A stretch of 64,000 bases of DNA from Bradyrhizobium septentrionale (GCF_011516645.4 NZ_CP088285.1:3056501-3120500), one strand, 5' to 3'. Counted from the stretch's first letter, positions 19,014 to 28,733 are shown. The notes: generated from the letters alone by a model not told the origin. Translations and numbers: made by a program.

Positions 19014-19583
19014 TCACATCGGCCGGACTTCCTGCACGTCGGGCACGAAGTGCCGCAGCAGGTTCTGGATGCCGTGTTGCAAGGTTGCGGTCGATGACGG
19101 GCAGCCGGCGCAGGAGCCCTTCATGTTGAGATAGACGATGCCGTCCTTGAAGCCGCGGAAGGTGATGTCGCCGCCGTCATTGGCGACTGCGGGACGCACG
19201 CGGGTCTCGATCAGGTCCTTGATCTGCTCGACCGTCTCGGCGTCTGCCTCGTCGAAGAACTCGTCTTCCTCATCGCGTGCGTCGTCGCTGGCCGCGGTGC
19301 CGTCGGCGAGCAGCGGCGCGCCGGACATGTAGTGCTCCATGATCGCGCCGAGGATCGCGGGCTTGAGGTGCTGCCAGTCGCCGTCCGCCTTCGTCACGGT
19401 GACGAAGTCGGCGCCGTAGAACACGCCGGTGACGCCGGTGACGGCGAACAGCCGTTCGGCAAGCGGCGAGCGTCGCGCCGACTCAGGTGAGGAAAACTCC
19501 ATGGTGCCGCTGTCGAGCACCATGCGGCCCGGAATGAATTTCAGGGTGGCGGGATTAGGCGTGGCTTCGGTCTGGATGAACAT
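19014..19583 (-). CDS. NifU-like Fe-S cluster scaffold/carrier protein
   Basis: A 189-residue Nfu-type protein. An N-terminal Nfu_N domain (IQTEATPNPATLKFIPG) is followed by the NifU C-terminal domain with the cluster-binding CxxC in GSCAGCPSSTATLQHG. Such proteins hold or deliver 4Fe-4S clusters in the cytoplasm; MiaB, encoded nearby, is one possible client (inference). The ATG at 19583 is chosen because homology starts there. Confidence 0.94.
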   Translation of the reverse strand: MFIQTEATPNPATLKFIPGRMVLDSGTMEFSSPESARRSPLAERLFAVTGVTGVFYGADFVTVTKADGDWQHLKPAILGAIMEHYMSGAPLLADGTAASDDARDEEDEFFDEADAETVEQIKDLIETRVRPAVANDGGDITFRGFKDGIVYLNMKGSCAGCPSSTATLQHGIQNLLRHFVPDVQEVRPM

Positions 19584-19634
19584 TTGCTGTCTCCGGCGTC
19601 GCCGGTTCAAGGCCGGCGCGTTGGGTTCCGTTAT

Positions 19635-19680
19635 AGCGTTTTCGAGCGAATTGGTACCGGTTCGCGTGAAGAAAACGCGT
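19635..19680. repeat. Short inverted repeat AGCGTTTTC...GAAAACGCG
   Basis: AGCGTTTTCGAGCGAA and GTGAAGAAAACGCG form an imperfect inverted repeat with an inner ACCGGT centre, a common Bradyrhizobium intergenic element. A half-copy (GAGCGTTTTCGTCAC) occurs just after the serine hydrolase that ends at 49595. Confidence 0.55.
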
Positions 19681-19705
19681 CAAATCAAGGAGTCAGATGG
19701 CAATT

Positions 19706-19746
19706 AAAAAGCCCGCGATCAAGCCGCAAAACCGCGGTTCCGGGCC
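19706..19746 (-). terminator. Intrinsic terminator of the universal stress protein gene
   Basis: On the minus strand GCCCG...CGGGC brackets an inner AACCGC/GCGGCTT stem and is followed by TTTTTAATTG. It lies 38 bp past the stop at 19785, the right place to end that transcript. Confidence 0.7.
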
Positions 19747-19784
19747 CGCATCCATGCTCTGGAGCGGTTTCGGGCCCGATAATG

Positions 19785-20279
19785 CTAGGACAGGGCGTCG
19801 ATCTCGGCGTCGGTCAGGCCGCCGGGCACGATGGTCACCGGGATCGGGAACGCCCCCATAGTCTTGGCCATGGTGGTGATGATCGGTCCGGGCCCCTCGG
19901 CGCCCGGATTGGCGGCCAGCACCAGCATCGCGATATCGACGTCCTTGTCGATCACGTCGAGGATCTGCTCGACAGGGTCGCCCTCGCGAATCACCCGCTC
20001 CGGGGTGATCGCGGCGATGCCGTTGGCGCGGCCGGCGGCGCGGTCGAGCGCCTCATTGGCCGCCTCCTCGGCCTCCGCGCGCATGATGTCGGCCACCCCG
20101 AGCCATTGCTGGTTCTGGTCCTCGGTCTCGATCACCCGCAGCATCAGGACGCCGCCGCCGACCCGGATCGCCCACCGGCTGGCGTAATAGACCGCGCGAT
20201 CCCATTCCGCCGTGTCGTCAACGATGACGAGGCATTTCGGCTTGTGACCTGTCTCGTAGCTTCGTCGCTGGGTGGTCAT
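19785..20279 (-). CDS. Universal stress protein (UspA family)
   Basis: From the ATG at 20279 the protein has 164 residues with one Usp domain: beta-1 CLVIVDDTAEWDRAVYYASRW, then GGVLMLRVIE, and IDKDVDIAMLVLAANPGAEG near the end. The strict ATP-binding G-2x-G-9x-G(S/T) loop is not obvious, so ATP binding is uncertain. It is probably a cytoplasmic stress protein. It is monocistronic between repeats, with its own terminator. Confidence 0.88.
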   Translation of the reverse strand: MTTQRRSYETGHKPKCLVIVDDTAEWDRAVYYASRWAIRVGGGVLMLRVIETEDQNQQWLGVADIMRAEAEEAANEALDRAAGRANGIAAITPERVIREGDPVEQILDVIDKDVDIAMLVLAANPGAEGPGPIITTMAKTMGAFPIPVTIVPGGLTDAEIDALS

Positions 20280-20300
20280 GCATCTCCCGGTGCTGGCCAC

Positions 20301-20370
20301 GAGCATGATCCGGAGCCGGAGGCCGCGTCAGCGAAAAGTGTGAAGCGGTTTTCCGAACCAGATCATGCTC
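20301..20370. repeat. Dispersed repeat family B, copy 3
   Basis: GAGCATGATCCGG...AAGTGTGAAGCGGTTTTCCG...GATCATGCTC, about 70 bp, directly before the universal stress protein gene. It may be part of its 5' region. Confidence 0.8.
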
Positions 20371-20437
20371 AAACAAGGCCCATGGTGCCACGGCGCGGCC
20401 GTTTCCGACAAGCGGCGTTGCAGCGTCGGAGCGCGTT

Positions 20438-20833
20438 CTAGCTTGCGCGATCCCACGGGATAGGAGCGGGCGCCTTCGCAAGTGCGACACTGGCCTCATC
20501 GGCGTGGGCGACCGCAATGATGTGCCGATACTCGAACGGCAACTCGGTTCCGAGCCAGAATTGATCGTTTTCTGCGATCGAGTTGGGCTGGTTGTCCAGC
20601 ATCCCGATATAGCCGGTCGGGGTACGTTCGCGGACGATCACCCACATTCGCTCCACGGCCCCGTGTTCGTCACCCTCGACGGCGATCTTGAAGATCAACT
20701 TGGCGAGGTCGCCAGGCTGGAGAAGGCGCCGCAGCGCCAGATCCGGGATGTGAAAGGTTGCCGGAGCCGCGCGATGGTACTCCTCGCCATCTTCGAGACA
20801 CCAGCCGTCTCTGACGTAGTCGGGTGTCCTCAC
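20438..20833 (-). CDS. DUF2314-like small protein
   Basis: A 131-residue protein if started at the GTG at 20833. It carries the DUF2314-like pattern RMWVIVRERTPTGYIGMLD followed by ENDQFWLGTELPFEYRHII. Family function is not established; related folds occur among small immunity-type and stress proteins. It begins 30 nt after the trpS stop on the same strand. The reading frame stays open far upstream across trpS, but that is antisense-frame noise. The start and family call are both tentative. Confidence 0.6.
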   Translation of the reverse strand: MRTPDYVRDGWCLEDGEEYHRAAPATFHIPDLALRRLLQPGDLAKLIFKIAVEGDEHGAVERMWVIVRERTPTGYIGMLDNQPNSIAENDQFWLGTELPFEYRHIIAVAHADEASVALAKAPAPIPWDRAS

Positions 20834-20862
20834 GAACCGACAGCGTTCGTTGAACGCTCTCC

Positions 20863-21915
20863 CTAGCGCGGGCGGATGAAGCCGACGATGTCCTTGGTGA
20901 TGCGCATGGTCTCGTCGGCAATGCCGCGGGCGCGGTTGGCGCCGTCGGCCAGCACTGCGTCGACATGGCCGGGATCGGCGACCAGCTTCTTCATCTCGGA
21001 GGCGATCGGAGCCAGTTTTGCGACGCACACCTCGACCAGCGCGTTCTTGAAGCTGGAGAATTGCCCGCCGCCGAACTGCGTCAGCACGTCCTGCTTGGAG
21101 ACGCCGGCCAGCGCAGCATAGATGCCGACCAGATTGTCGGCCTCGGGCCGCGGCTCCAGGCCCTTCTCCTCCGACGGCAGCGGCTCCGGATCGGTCTTCG
21201 CCTTGCGGATCTTCTGCGCGATGGTATCGGCGTCGTCGGTGAGGTTGATGCGCGAATTGTCCGACGCATCCGATTTCGACATCTTCTTGGTGCCGTCGCG
21301 CAGGCTCATCACCCGGGTCGCCGGCCCCGTGATCAGCGGCTCGGGTTGCGGGAACAACAGGCCGTCGGCAAAGCCGTGGCCGCGGATCGAATCCGCGAAG
21401 TCGTTGTTGAATTTCTGCGCGATATCCCGCGACAGCTCCAGATGCTGCTTCTGGTCCTCGCCGACCGGCACATGGGTCGCGCGGTACAGCAGGATGTCGG
21501 CGGCCATCAGCACCGGATAATCGTAGAGGCCGATGGAGGCGTTCTCGCGGTCCTTGCCGGCCTTCTCCTTGAACTGCGTCATGCGGTTCAGCCAGCCGAT
21601 CCGGGCGACGCAGTTGAAGATCCAGGTCAGCTCGGCATGGCCGGCGATCTGGCTCTGGTTGAACACGATGTGCTTCCTGGCATCGATGCCCGAGGCGATG
21701 AAGGCCGCGGTCACCTCGCGGGTGTTGCGCGCGAGCTCGGCCGGGCCGCCCCAGACCTCGACGCCCTGCGTGATCGCATGCATGTCGACGACGCAATAGA
21801 TGCAGTTATGGGTCTGCTGCATCTTCACGAAGTTGACGATGGCGCCGAGATAGTTGCCGAGGTGCAGATTGCCCGTCGGCTGGACGCCTGAGAAAACCCG
21901 TTCAACGAACGCCAT
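20863..21915 (-). CDS. trpS: Tryptophanyl-tRNA synthetase
   Basis: A class I synthetase that charges tRNA-Trp. In 350 residues it has the HIGH-equivalent [10 protein letters not shown] near residue 20 and the KMSKS loop in [12 protein letters not shown], plus the TrpRS helix [26 protein letters not shown] (positions about 125-150). The ATG at 21915 fits the family start. murJ lies directly upstream on the same strand. Confidence 0.97.
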   Translation of the reverse strand: MAFVERVFSGVQPTGNLHLGNYLGAIVNFVKMQQTHNCIYCVVDMHAITQGVEVWGGPAELARNTREVTAAFIASGIDARKHIVFNQSQIAGHAELTWIFNCVARIGWLNRMTQFKEKAGKDRENASIGLYDYPVLMAADILLYRATHVPVGEDQKQHLELSRDIAQKFNNDFADSIRGHGFADGLLFPQPEPLITGPATRVMSLRDGTKKMSKSDASDNSRINLTDDADTIAQKIRKAKTDPEPLPSEEKGLEPRPEADNLVGIYAALAGVSKQDVLTQFGGGQFSSFKNALVEVCVAKLAPIASEMKKLVADPGHVDAVLADGANRARGIADETMRITKDIVGFIRPR

Positions 21916-21981
21916 GGTCTCGATTCCCGGAAATGGTCGGCTTTGCGGCGTCGTTTGCCATTTAAGCCCCGCGTGCGCAAG

Positions 21982-23517
21982 TCAGGCGGGGCGCCTTTGC
22001 CTGACGGCGTTAACCGCCTCGCGCCAGCCGGTGACGCCGAAAAGCTGCAAGAACAGCCCGTAACCGGCGATGCCGGCCGCAATCAGCGTGAGGAGGGCGG
22101 CCGCCTGCACGAAACCGTGGCTGCCCGCCGGCAGGGCACCCGCCGCGAGCCAGAGTAGGACGCCCATCGCGAGCGCCGCGGCGAGGATGCGCGGCAGCCG
22201 GCGGCGCGCATCGGCGTCGATCGAGAAGCCGAAGCTCGCGGCGCCCTTGCGGATCAGGGACAGCGCATTGCTCCAGGCGCCGAGCGCAATGCCTGCGGCA
22301 ATTCCGCTCGCCCCGAAGATATGGCCGAGCAGGAAGGCGGCGGTGATCGCGACCACGATGGCCTTCAGTGTCGCGAATAGCGGCGTCAGCGTGTCCTCGC
22401 GCGCGAAAAACGCCGGCGACAGCGCCTTGACCAGCACATGCGCCGGCAGCGCTAGCGTCAGCCAGATCAGGGCCTGCGCGGTGGCCGCGGTGTCCTCTGC
22501 GGTGAATGCGCCATGCTCGAACAGCATCCGCACGATCGGGCCGCTCAGCAGCATCAGGCCGAGCGTCGCCGGCAGCGTCAGCCCGGCGGCAAGCTCGAGC
22601 GCGCGCGATTCCGCACGCGCGATTGCGCTGGATTCGCCGCTGCGTACGGCGCGCGTCATCTCCGGGATCAGCACGCTGCCCATGGCGACGCCGACAATGC
22701 CGAGCGGCAGCTCGAGCAGGCGGTTGGCGAAATAGAGCCAGGACACCGCCGACGGCGAGGTCGATGCGATGACCGCGCCGGCTACTATGAGCCATTGCGG
22801 CGCGCTGCTCGCGACCATGCCGGGGATCGCGCGGCCGAGAAAGCCGCGCATCTCCGGATCGAAGGAGATGCGGAGCGGTGAGGCGAGGCTTGCGCCGCGC
22901 AGCGCCAGCATCGAGAGCTGCAGCAAGCCGGCAACGCCGATGGTTGCCGCCATCACCAGCGCAGCCTGCACGGCCTCCTGCTGCCGCAGCAACAGCACGG
23001 CCATCACTGAAATCAGCGCGATGTTGAACAACAGCGGCGAGAACGCGGTCAGCACAAAGCGGCCCTCGGCGTTGAGCAGCGCCATCATCACGGTGACGGG
23101 ACCGGCGAAGGCGAGATAGGGCAGCATCAGCCTGGCGTTGTCGACGGCGAATTGCAGCGTGTCGCGGCCGACGAAACCCGGCGCGATCGCCGCGATCACC
23201 AGCGGCATCACCACGCCGATCACGAGCGCGGCCACGATCACGGCGGCGCTGACGGTGCCGAGCACGCGGCCGGCGAAGGCGCGCGCCGCCGCGTCGCCGT
23301 CACGGTCGCGAACCTTGAGCCAGGCAGGCACCAGCGCAGCATTCAGCCCGCCCTCGGACAACAGCCGCCGCACCACATTGACCAGCTGAAACGCCGCCAG
23401 GAACGCATCCGCCACCGGCCCCGCGCCAAGCAGCGCCGCGATCACGGAATCGCGCACGAAGCCGAGCAGTCGTGAGGCCAGCGTTCCCGAGGAGACGGTG
23501 AGGAAGGAGCGGAACAT
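21982..23517 (-). CDS. murJ: Lipid II flippase MurJ
   Basis: MurJ (MviN) flips lipid II across the inner membrane for peptidoglycan synthesis. The 511-residue protein is a polytopic MOP-superfamily transporter with about 14 helices. The N-terminal family pattern SGTLASRLLGFVRDSVIAALLGAG and ALVPAWLKVRDRDG are visible. The ATG at 23517 is followed by a clean N-terminus (MFRSFLTVSSG). It precedes trpS by 66 bp. Confidence 0.95.
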   Translation of the reverse strand: MFRSFLTVSSGTLASRLLGFVRDSVIAALLGAGPVADAFLAAFQLVNVVRRLLSEGGLNAALVPAWLKVRDRDGDAAARAFAGRVLGTVSAAVIVAALVIGVVMPLVIAAIAPGFVGRDTLQFAVDNARLMLPYLAFAGPVTVMMALLNAEGRFVLTAFSPLLFNIALISVMAVLLLRQQEAVQAALVMAATIGVAGLLQLSMLALRGASLASPLRISFDPEMRGFLGRAIPGMVASSAPQWLIVAGAVIASTSPSAVSWLYFANRLLELPLGIVGVAMGSVLIPEMTRAVRSGESSAIARAESRALELAAGLTLPATLGLMLLSGPIVRMLFEHGAFTAEDTAATAQALIWLTLALPAHVLVKALSPAFFAREDTLTPLFATLKAIVVAITAAFLLGHIFGASGIAAGIALGAWSNALSLIRKGAASFGFSIDADARRRLPRILAAALAMGVLLWLAAGALPAGSHGFVQAAALLTLIAAGIAGYGLFLQLFGVTGWREAVNAVRQRRPA

Positions 23518-23567
23518 GGGGTCTGTATAGCAGTCGCACGATTGGCTGCCAGCGCTACTGCACTAAA

Positions 23568-23695
23568 CCCGTCATCCTGAGGTGCGAGCCTTGCGGCGCA
23601 ATTGCGTCGCTGGGCGAGCCTCGAAGGATGAATCGGCCTGGACTGTGGCCGTGCATCCTTCGAGGCTCGCTCCGCTCGCACCTTCAGGGTGACGG
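23568..23695. repeat. Dispersed palindromic repeat family A, copy 2
   Basis: Opens CCGTCATCCTGAGGTGCGAG and closes CTTCAGGGTGACGG, with inner arms CCTCGAAGGATG and CATCCTTCGAGG. It lies between divergently transcribed murJ and the PfkB kinase gene. Confidence 0.85.
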
Positions 23696-23778
23696 AACAT
23701 GGAGCCCTGCTTGCTGCCCCGAGGCCTAACGTGATAGGTCGCGGCTCTTGTTGGGTGGCGTTAACACAGGGCAGGTCT

Positions 23779-24780
23779 ATGGCTGACGCAAAATATGACG
23801 TTCTCGGGATCGGCAATGCGATCTTCGACGTGCTGGTGCAGACCGATGAGGGGTTCCTTGCCCGTCACGGCATGACCAAGGGCTCGATGCAGCTGATCGA
23901 TGAAGCGCGCGCCACCGCGATCTACAGCGACATGGGGGTGGCGACCGAGGTGTCGGGCGGCTCGGCTGCGAACACCATCGTCGGCGTCGGCAATCTCGGC
24001 GCCCGCGCCGCCTATGTCGGCAAGGTCAAGGACGACCAGATCGGCCGGCTCTATATCCACGACATCCGCGCCGCCGGCGTCGCCTTCGACACCGCCCCGG
24101 CCAAGGCCGGTCCGGCCACCGGCTGTTGCTACATCCTGGTGACGCCGGACGGCGAGCGCACCATGAACACCTATCTCGGCGCCGCGCAGGACCTGACGCC
24201 CGACGACATCGATCCGGCGCAGATCGCTTCTGCCAGCATCATCTATCTCGAAGGCTATCTCTGGGATCCGAAGAACGCCAAGGACGCCTTCGTCAAGGCG
24301 GCGACCATCGCGCATGGCGCCGGACGCCAGGTCGCGCTGACGCTGTCGGATTCGTTCTGCGTCGACCGCTACCGCGACGAATTCCTCGACCTGATGCGCA
24401 AGGGCATTGTCGACCTGGTGTTCTCCAACGAGTCCGAGTTGCACTCGCTCTACCAGACCGCTGACTTCGACACTGCGCTGAAGCAGTTCGGCAAGGATAC
24501 CAAGCTCGGCGTCGTGACGCGCAGCGAGAAGGGCTGTGTTGTCGTGTCGAAGGATGGCGTCGTGTCGGCGCCGGCCTATCCGATCGACAGGCTGGTCGAC
24601 ACCACCGGCGCCGGCGACCTGTTCGCCGCCGGCTTCCTGGTCGGCCTCGTTCGCAATGTCGGCCATGAGAATGCCGGCCGCCTCGGCGCACTCGCCGCCG
24701 CCGAAGTGATCCAGCACATCGGCGCCCGGCCGCTGGTGTCGCTGAAGGATCTGGCGAAAGGGAAGGGGCTGTTGGTGTAG
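23779..24780 (+). CDS. PfkB-family carbohydrate/adenosine kinase
   Basis: A ribokinase-fold kinase of 333 residues, most like bacterial adenosine kinases. The N-terminal PfkB signature SGGSAANTIVGVGNLGARAA and the C-terminal TTGAGDLFAAGFLVG, with catalytic Asp280, are both present. It phosphorylates a nucleoside or sugar hydroxyl with ATP; adenosine is likely but not proven. The ATG at 23779 follows AGGGCAGG. It is convergent with the acyl-CoA ligase gene, with a strong palindrome between. Confidence 0.92.
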   Translation: MADAKYDVLGIGNAIFDVLVQTDEGFLARHGMTKGSMQLIDEARATAIYSDMGVATEVSGGSAANTIVGVGNLGARAAYVGKVKDDQIGRLYIHDIRAAGVAFDTAPAKAGPATGCCYILVTPDGERTMNTYLGAAQDLTPDDIDPAQIASASIIYLEGYLWDPKNAKDAFVKAATIAHGAGRQVALTLSDSFCVDRYRDEFLDLMRKGIVDLVFSNESELHSLYQTADFDTALKQFGKDTKLGVVTRSEKGCVVVSKDGVVSAPAYPIDRLVDTTGAGDLFAAGFLVGLVRNVGHENAGRLGALAAAEVIQHIGARPLVSLKDLAKGKGLLV

Positions 24781-24797
24781 GGCCGGACCTCTCCACC

Positions 24798-24885
24798 CGT
24801 CATGGCCGGGCTTGACCCGGCCATCCACGTCTTTCTTGCCGTGGAAACCAAGACGTGGATGCCCGGGTCAAGCCCGGGCATGACG
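24798..24885. repeat. Palindromic repeat family H, between convergent genes
   Basis: CGTCATGGCCGGGCTTGACC...AAGACGTGG and CCACGTCTT...GGTCAAGCCCGGGCATGACG form a large near-perfect palindrome of about 88 bp. It may end transcription from both sides. A short relative lies at 63659-63685. Confidence 0.8.
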
Positions 24886-24908
24886 ATGTTGAGATAGGGC
24901 GCTCGCCT

Positions 24909-26633
24909 TTAAGCCGTCTTCGCAGCCTTCAATCCCAGCCGCTTCTCCACCGCATCGCGCATCACGAATTTCTGGATCTTCCCGGTCACCGTCATCGGGA
25001 ATTCCTCGACGAATTCGACGTAGCGCGGGATCTTGTTGTGGGCGATCTGGCCATGGCAGAAGGCGCGGACTTCGTCGGCAGTCAGCGTCTCGCCTTGGCG
25101 GACCCTGACCCAGGCGCACAGTTCCTCGCCATAGCGCTGGTCAGCGACGCCGAAGATCTGGACGTCCTGGATCTTCGGATGGCGGTAGAGGAATTCCTCG
25201 ATCTCGCGCGGATAGAGGTTCTCGCCGCCGCGGATCACCATGTCCTTGATGCGGCCAACGATGTTGCAATAGCCCTCATCGTCGATCACGGCGAGATCGC
25301 CGGTGTGCATCCAGCCATTGGCGTCGAGCACGTCTGACGTTTTTTCCTTCTCGTCCCAATAGCCGAGCATGATGCTGTAGCCGCGGGTGCAGAGCTCGCC
25401 GCGTCCGCCGCGCGGCACCACCTTGCCGTCGAGATCGACGACCTTGACCTCGACATGCGGATGGATGCGGCCGACGGTGGAGACGCGGCGCTCCAGCGGA
25501 TCGTCGGTCGCGCTCTGGAAGCTCACCGGGCTGGTTTCGGTCATGCCGTAGGCGATCGTCACCTCGCGCATGTTCATCTCGGTGTTGACGCGCTTCATCA
25601 CCTCGATCGGGCAGGGCGCGCCGGCCATGATGCCGGTGCGCAGCGACGACAGGTCGAAGCGCGAAAATTCCGGATGGTCGAGCTCGGCGATGAACATGGT
25701 CGGCACGCCGTACAGCGTCGTGCATTTTTCCTGCGCGACCGTCGCAAGCGTCGCCAGCGGGTCAAAGCCTTCGCCGGGATAGACCATGGTGGTGCCGAGC
25801 GTGACCGAGGCAAGATTGCCCATCACCATGCCGAAGCAGTGATAGAGCGGCACCGGAATGCAGATGCGGTCCTGCTCGGTCAGGCGCATGGCGCGGCCGG
25901 TGAAGTAGCCGTTGTTGAGGATGTTGTGATGGGTCAGTGTCACGCCCTTCGGCGAGCCGGTGGTGCCGCTGGTGAATTGAATGTTGACCGGATCGTCGAA
26001 CTGCAGGCTGTCGCCGAGCGCGGCAAGCTGCTCGCGATGGCGCTCGCCGCCCATTTGCGACACCTGCTCGAACGGAATGGTGGCTGATGCTGCCGGTCCG
26101 CCGATCTGGATCACGGCGCGCAATTGCGGTAGCCGCGCCGATCGCAAATGCCCTGGCTCTGCGCTCGCAAGCTCGGGTAGCAGGGTGTTCAGCATCTCCA
26201 TATAAGCCGAGGTCTTGAACGCGGTCGCGGTCACGATCGCGGCGCAGCCGACCTTGCCGAGCGCGAATTCGAGCTCGCTCAGCCGATAGGCCGGATTGAT
26301 GGTGACGAGGATCAGTCCGGCTTTCGCGGCGGCGAATTGCGTCAGCGTCCATTCCGGCCGGTTCAGCGACCAGATGCCGATCCGCTCGCCGCGTTGCAGC
26401 CCGAGCGCGAGGAAGCCGGCCGCTAAGGCCTCGACGCGCTCGGCGAAGTCGTTCCAGGTCCAGCGGACATTGTGGCTGGGCGAGACCAGCGCCTCGCGGT
26501 CGCCCCAGCGCGCCCGTGCGCGGTCGAGGCTGCGGCCGATGGTTTCACCGAGCAGCGGCGTATCGTAAATGCCGCAGACATAGCTGTCTGCCTTGGGTGC
26601 CAAGATTTTGGGTACCGAGATCCCGGGTGCCAA
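24909..26633 (-). CDS. AMP-binding acyl-CoA synthetase
   Basis: An ANL-superfamily ligase of 574 residues that activates a carboxylic acid to acyl-AMP and then acyl-CoA. The P-loop [17 protein letters not shown], the YGMTETSP motif, the hinge [17 protein letters not shown] and the C-terminal lysine in [15 protein letters not shown] are all present. It resembles medium/long-chain fatty-acyl-CoA synthases. The start is a TTG at 26633 with a strong GAGGAGGA; no ATG is better placed. The first 15 residues are encoded by a 15-bp tandem repeat. Confidence 0.92.
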   Translation of the reverse strand: MAPGISVPKILAPKADSYVCGIYDTPLLGETIGRSLDRARARWGDREALVSPSHNVRWTWNDFAERVEALAAGFLALGLQRGERIGIWSLNRPEWTLTQFAAAKAGLILVTINPAYRLSELEFALGKVGCAAIVTATAFKTSAYMEMLNTLLPELASAEPGHLRSARLPQLRAVIQIGGPAASATIPFEQVSQMGGERHREQLAALGDSLQFDDPVNIQFTSGTTGSPKGVTLTHHNILNNGYFTGRAMRLTEQDRICIPVPLYHCFGMVMGNLASVTLGTTMVYPGEGFDPLATLATVAQEKCTTLYGVPTMFIAELDHPEFSRFDLSSLRTGIMAGAPCPIEVMKRVNTEMNMREVTIAYGMTETSPVSFQSATDDPLERRVSTVGRIHPHVEVKVVDLDGKVVPRGGRGELCTRGYSIMLGYWDEKEKTSDVLDANGWMHTGDLAVIDDEGYCNIVGRIKDMVIRGGENLYPREIEEFLYRHPKIQDVQIFGVADQRYGEELCAWVRVRQGETLTADEVRAFCHGQIAHNKIPRYVEFVEEFPMTVTGKIQKFVMRDAVEKRLGLKAAKTA

Positions 26634-26637
26634 GATC
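26593..26637. repeat. Three tandem 15-bp units at the 5' end of the acyl-CoA synthetase gene
   Basis: Units TTGGGTGCCAAGATT, TTGGGTACCGAGATC and CCGGGTGCCAAGATC lie head to tail (plus-strand reading). On the coding strand they carry the TTG start and a second in-frame TTG, so copy number would change N-terminal length without a frameshift. Confidence 0.8.
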
Positions 26638-26730
26638 GTCCTCCTCGTGGTCGTGTTCGTGTCGCCGCGCTTTTTCCGCGATCTTAGTCGTTTGATGTCG
26701 GCAGGACAGGCCCGATCTATGGCGGACGTG

Positions 26731-26759
26731 AAAAATCCCTCCCCGCGAGGGGAGGGATG
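26731..26759 (-). terminator. Intrinsic terminator of the serine hydrolase gene
   Basis: On the minus strand ATCCCTCCCC and GGGGAGGGAT form a perfect 10-bp stem with a 4-nt loop, followed by TTTTT. It lies 22 bp past the stop at 26781. Confidence 0.8.
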
Positions 26760-26780
26760 TCTCGCTGCTTGATCGGAACC

Positions 26781-27974
26781 TTAAGCCGCCCGCTGCCCGC
26801 TGCCGGCGTCGAGCCCGGCATAGATGCCCTTCTCGAAGCCTGCGAAGGCTTCCAGGCTGTGCTTGTCGGCGAACGGCAGCAGTTGAGTCAGGATCACGCC
26901 GCAGACGTCGCGCGACGGATCGATCCAGTAGTAGGTGTTGGCGAGACCCGCCCAAGCGAGGCTGCCGGGGCTGCGGCCTTCCGGCGTCTTGGCGGTGTTG
27001 ATCAGGAAGCTCAACCCCCACTTCTTCACCTGATCGGGATAGAGGTCGACGTCGTTGGTGTAGGGCGGCGCCGCCGTCGTCATCTTGACGACATTGATGT
27101 CGCCCATCTGGTTCTGCCCCATGGCCGCGACGGTCTCGGCCTTCAGCAGCTGGTTGCCGTTGCCTTTGCCCTTGTTGAGGATCATCTGGCAGAACTTGAT
27201 GTAGTCGGCCGCGGTCGAATACAGCCCGCCGCCACCCATGTGGAATTCAGGGTTCTGCTCGAGCTCGAACGGGATTGCCGCCAGCGCGCCGTCCTCGCCG
27301 CGCGCATGCATGCCGACCAGCCGCTTGCGCATGTCGTCCGATATCTTGAAGCCGGTTTCGCTCATGCCGAGCGGCGCGAACATGTGGTCGCGCAAATACG
27401 CATCGAGCTTCTTGCCGGATGCGGCTTCCACGGCCTTGCCGACGAAGTCGATATTGATGCCGTATTCCCAGCGTGTGCCGGGCTCGTTGGCGAGCGGCGT
27501 CTTCAGCGCGGCATTGAGGCACGAGATGATCCCGGGCGTGCCGGTCTTTTCCATGTATTTGCCCATGTCGGCGTTCCACAGGTCGTAGCAGAAGCCGGCG
27601 GTGTGGGTCATGAGTTGGCGCAGCGTGATCGGCGTTTTCGCCGGCCGCAGCTTTGGCTCGCCCTTGGCGTCGAAGCCTTCCAGCACCTGTGGTGCGGCGA
27701 GATCGGGCAGCAGCTTGCCGATCGGCTCATCAAGCGAGAGTTTGCCCTGCTCGACCAGTTGCATCGCGCCCGCGCAGGTCACCGCCTTGGTCATCGAGGC
27801 GATCCAGAACACGCTGTCCGCCGTCATGGGATCGCTCTTGGAGAGGTCGCGGTTGCCGAACGCGCCCTGGTAGATCACGTCCTTGCCTGTGGCCGCGATA
27901 GCGACGACGCCGGGAATCTCCTTTGCCTCGCTCTTCTGACGCAATACCTGATCGATCTGAGCCTTGCTTTGCAT
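26781..27974 (-). CDS. Serine hydrolase, beta-lactamase/esterase family
   Basis: A 397-residue penicillin-binding-protein-fold hydrolase (class C beta-lactamase/EstB type). The nucleophile motif SMTK is at residues 60-63, the YxN-like WEYGIN lies near 160, and HMGGGGLYST sits where the KTG-equivalent is expected. No signal peptide is visible, which fits cytoplasmic EstB-type esterases rather than true beta-lactamases. The ATG at 27974 begins MQSKAQIDQVL. Substrate is unknown. A strong terminator follows. Confidence 0.9.
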   Translation of the reverse strand: MQSKAQIDQVLRQKSEAKEIPGVVAIAATGKDVIYQGAFGNRDLSKSDPMTADSVFWIASMTKAVTCAGAMQLVEQGKLSLDEPIGKLLPDLAAPQVLEGFDAKGEPKLRPAKTPITLRQLMTHTAGFCYDLWNADMGKYMEKTGTPGIISCLNAALKTPLANEPGTRWEYGINIDFVGKAVEAASGKKLDAYLRDHMFAPLGMSETGFKISDDMRKRLVGMHARGEDGALAAIPFELEQNPEFHMGGGGLYSTAADYIKFCQMILNKGKGNGNQLLKAETVAAMGQNQMGDINVVKMTTAAPPYTNDVDLYPDQVKKWGLSFLINTAKTPEGRSPGSLAWAGLANTYYWIDPSRDVCGVILTQLLPFADKHSLEAFAGFEKGIYAGLDAGSGQRAA

Positions 27975-28321
27975 TGGGGGCTTCCTCCGGTGGGGTTTAT
28001 TGTTTTGAAGTGGGCGGATCATCCTCCCGCTTTTCCGCTCCCGCAAGGCGGGCGCGATGCGATGATGTCGCGATGTCGTGAAGGCCGGATGGCAGGAACG
28101 GTCCTGCTCAGCGGATGTTCACCACGCGCGCAGATTTTGCGGTGGACTCCGCGCAAGTCCGGGTGACCTCTGGGGCGGGCCACGGTAACGTGATCGACAA
28201 ATTGATTTTCGCACGTGATTTTTTGCAATAACGCATTCAGATCGTTGCACAAACGGTGCGACGGATTGGGATGGATTTGACGAAAAGATTCGTCATTTCC
28301 CGCCTTGCGGGGACGCAGCAA
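27975..28321. other. Intergenic, no gene recognised
   Basis: The 347-bp gap between the divergent serine hydrolase and small-protein genes has a GC-rich repeat remnant at about 28025-28050 and an AT-rich stretch near 28195-28235 (TTGATTTTCGCACG, TTTTTTGCAATAACG) that may hold the promoter of the plus-strand gene. No convincing hexamers or reading frame. Confidence 0.4.
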
Positions 28322-28645
28322 ATGATTTCGACATGGAGTGAATGGAAGCGCTACCCGCGGCCGGGCCGCGGAGAGAACATCGAGGCGCCGATCAGCCCGG
28401 GACTTTATGAAGTCCGCTACGCGGGTACCGGCGCCCTGCACTCATTCGAGGCAGTCGAGAACGTCGCACAGGCGCTGGCGCTGCTGCTGACCGGCGCCAA
28501 ATCCTGGTTCGGCCGCCGCGATGCGCGGGCGCAGGCCGACCTCGAATACCGCACCTGTGCAACCTCGAGCAAGGCGGATGCCAAGGCCGCCGCCGAGCGC
28601 ATGATCGGCCGCCGCGAGACCTATATGTCCGGCGGCGCGCTCTGA
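28322..28645 (+). CDS. Small hypothetical protein
   Basis: A 107-residue protein beginning MISTWSEWKRYPRP; in-frame starts further upstream (28256, 28271) are possible. It has GLYEVRYAGTGALHSFEAVENVAQALALLL in the middle (28 residues or so) and a basic C-terminal half (AKSWFGRRDARAQ, AKAAAERMIGRRE). The layout, 'what you are' then a variable address-like segment, resembles small rhizobial proteins with a GIY-YIG-like beginning (PGLYEVRY), but the nuclease residues are not evident. Function unknown. It stands alone before the dehydrogenase gene. Confidence 0.6.
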   Translation: MISTWSEWKRYPRPGRGENIEAPISPGLYEVRYAGTGALHSFEAVENVAQALALLLTGAKSWFGRRDARAQADLEYRTCATSSKADAKAAAERMIGRRETYMSGGAL

Positions 28646-28733
28646 TCGCGCGCAACGCCGCGTAAATCAGCGCCAGCCCTCCCTATTCCTCGAAGCAGGG
28701 TCGCTCCCGCCGCCGGTGCATCGCGGCGCGTTC

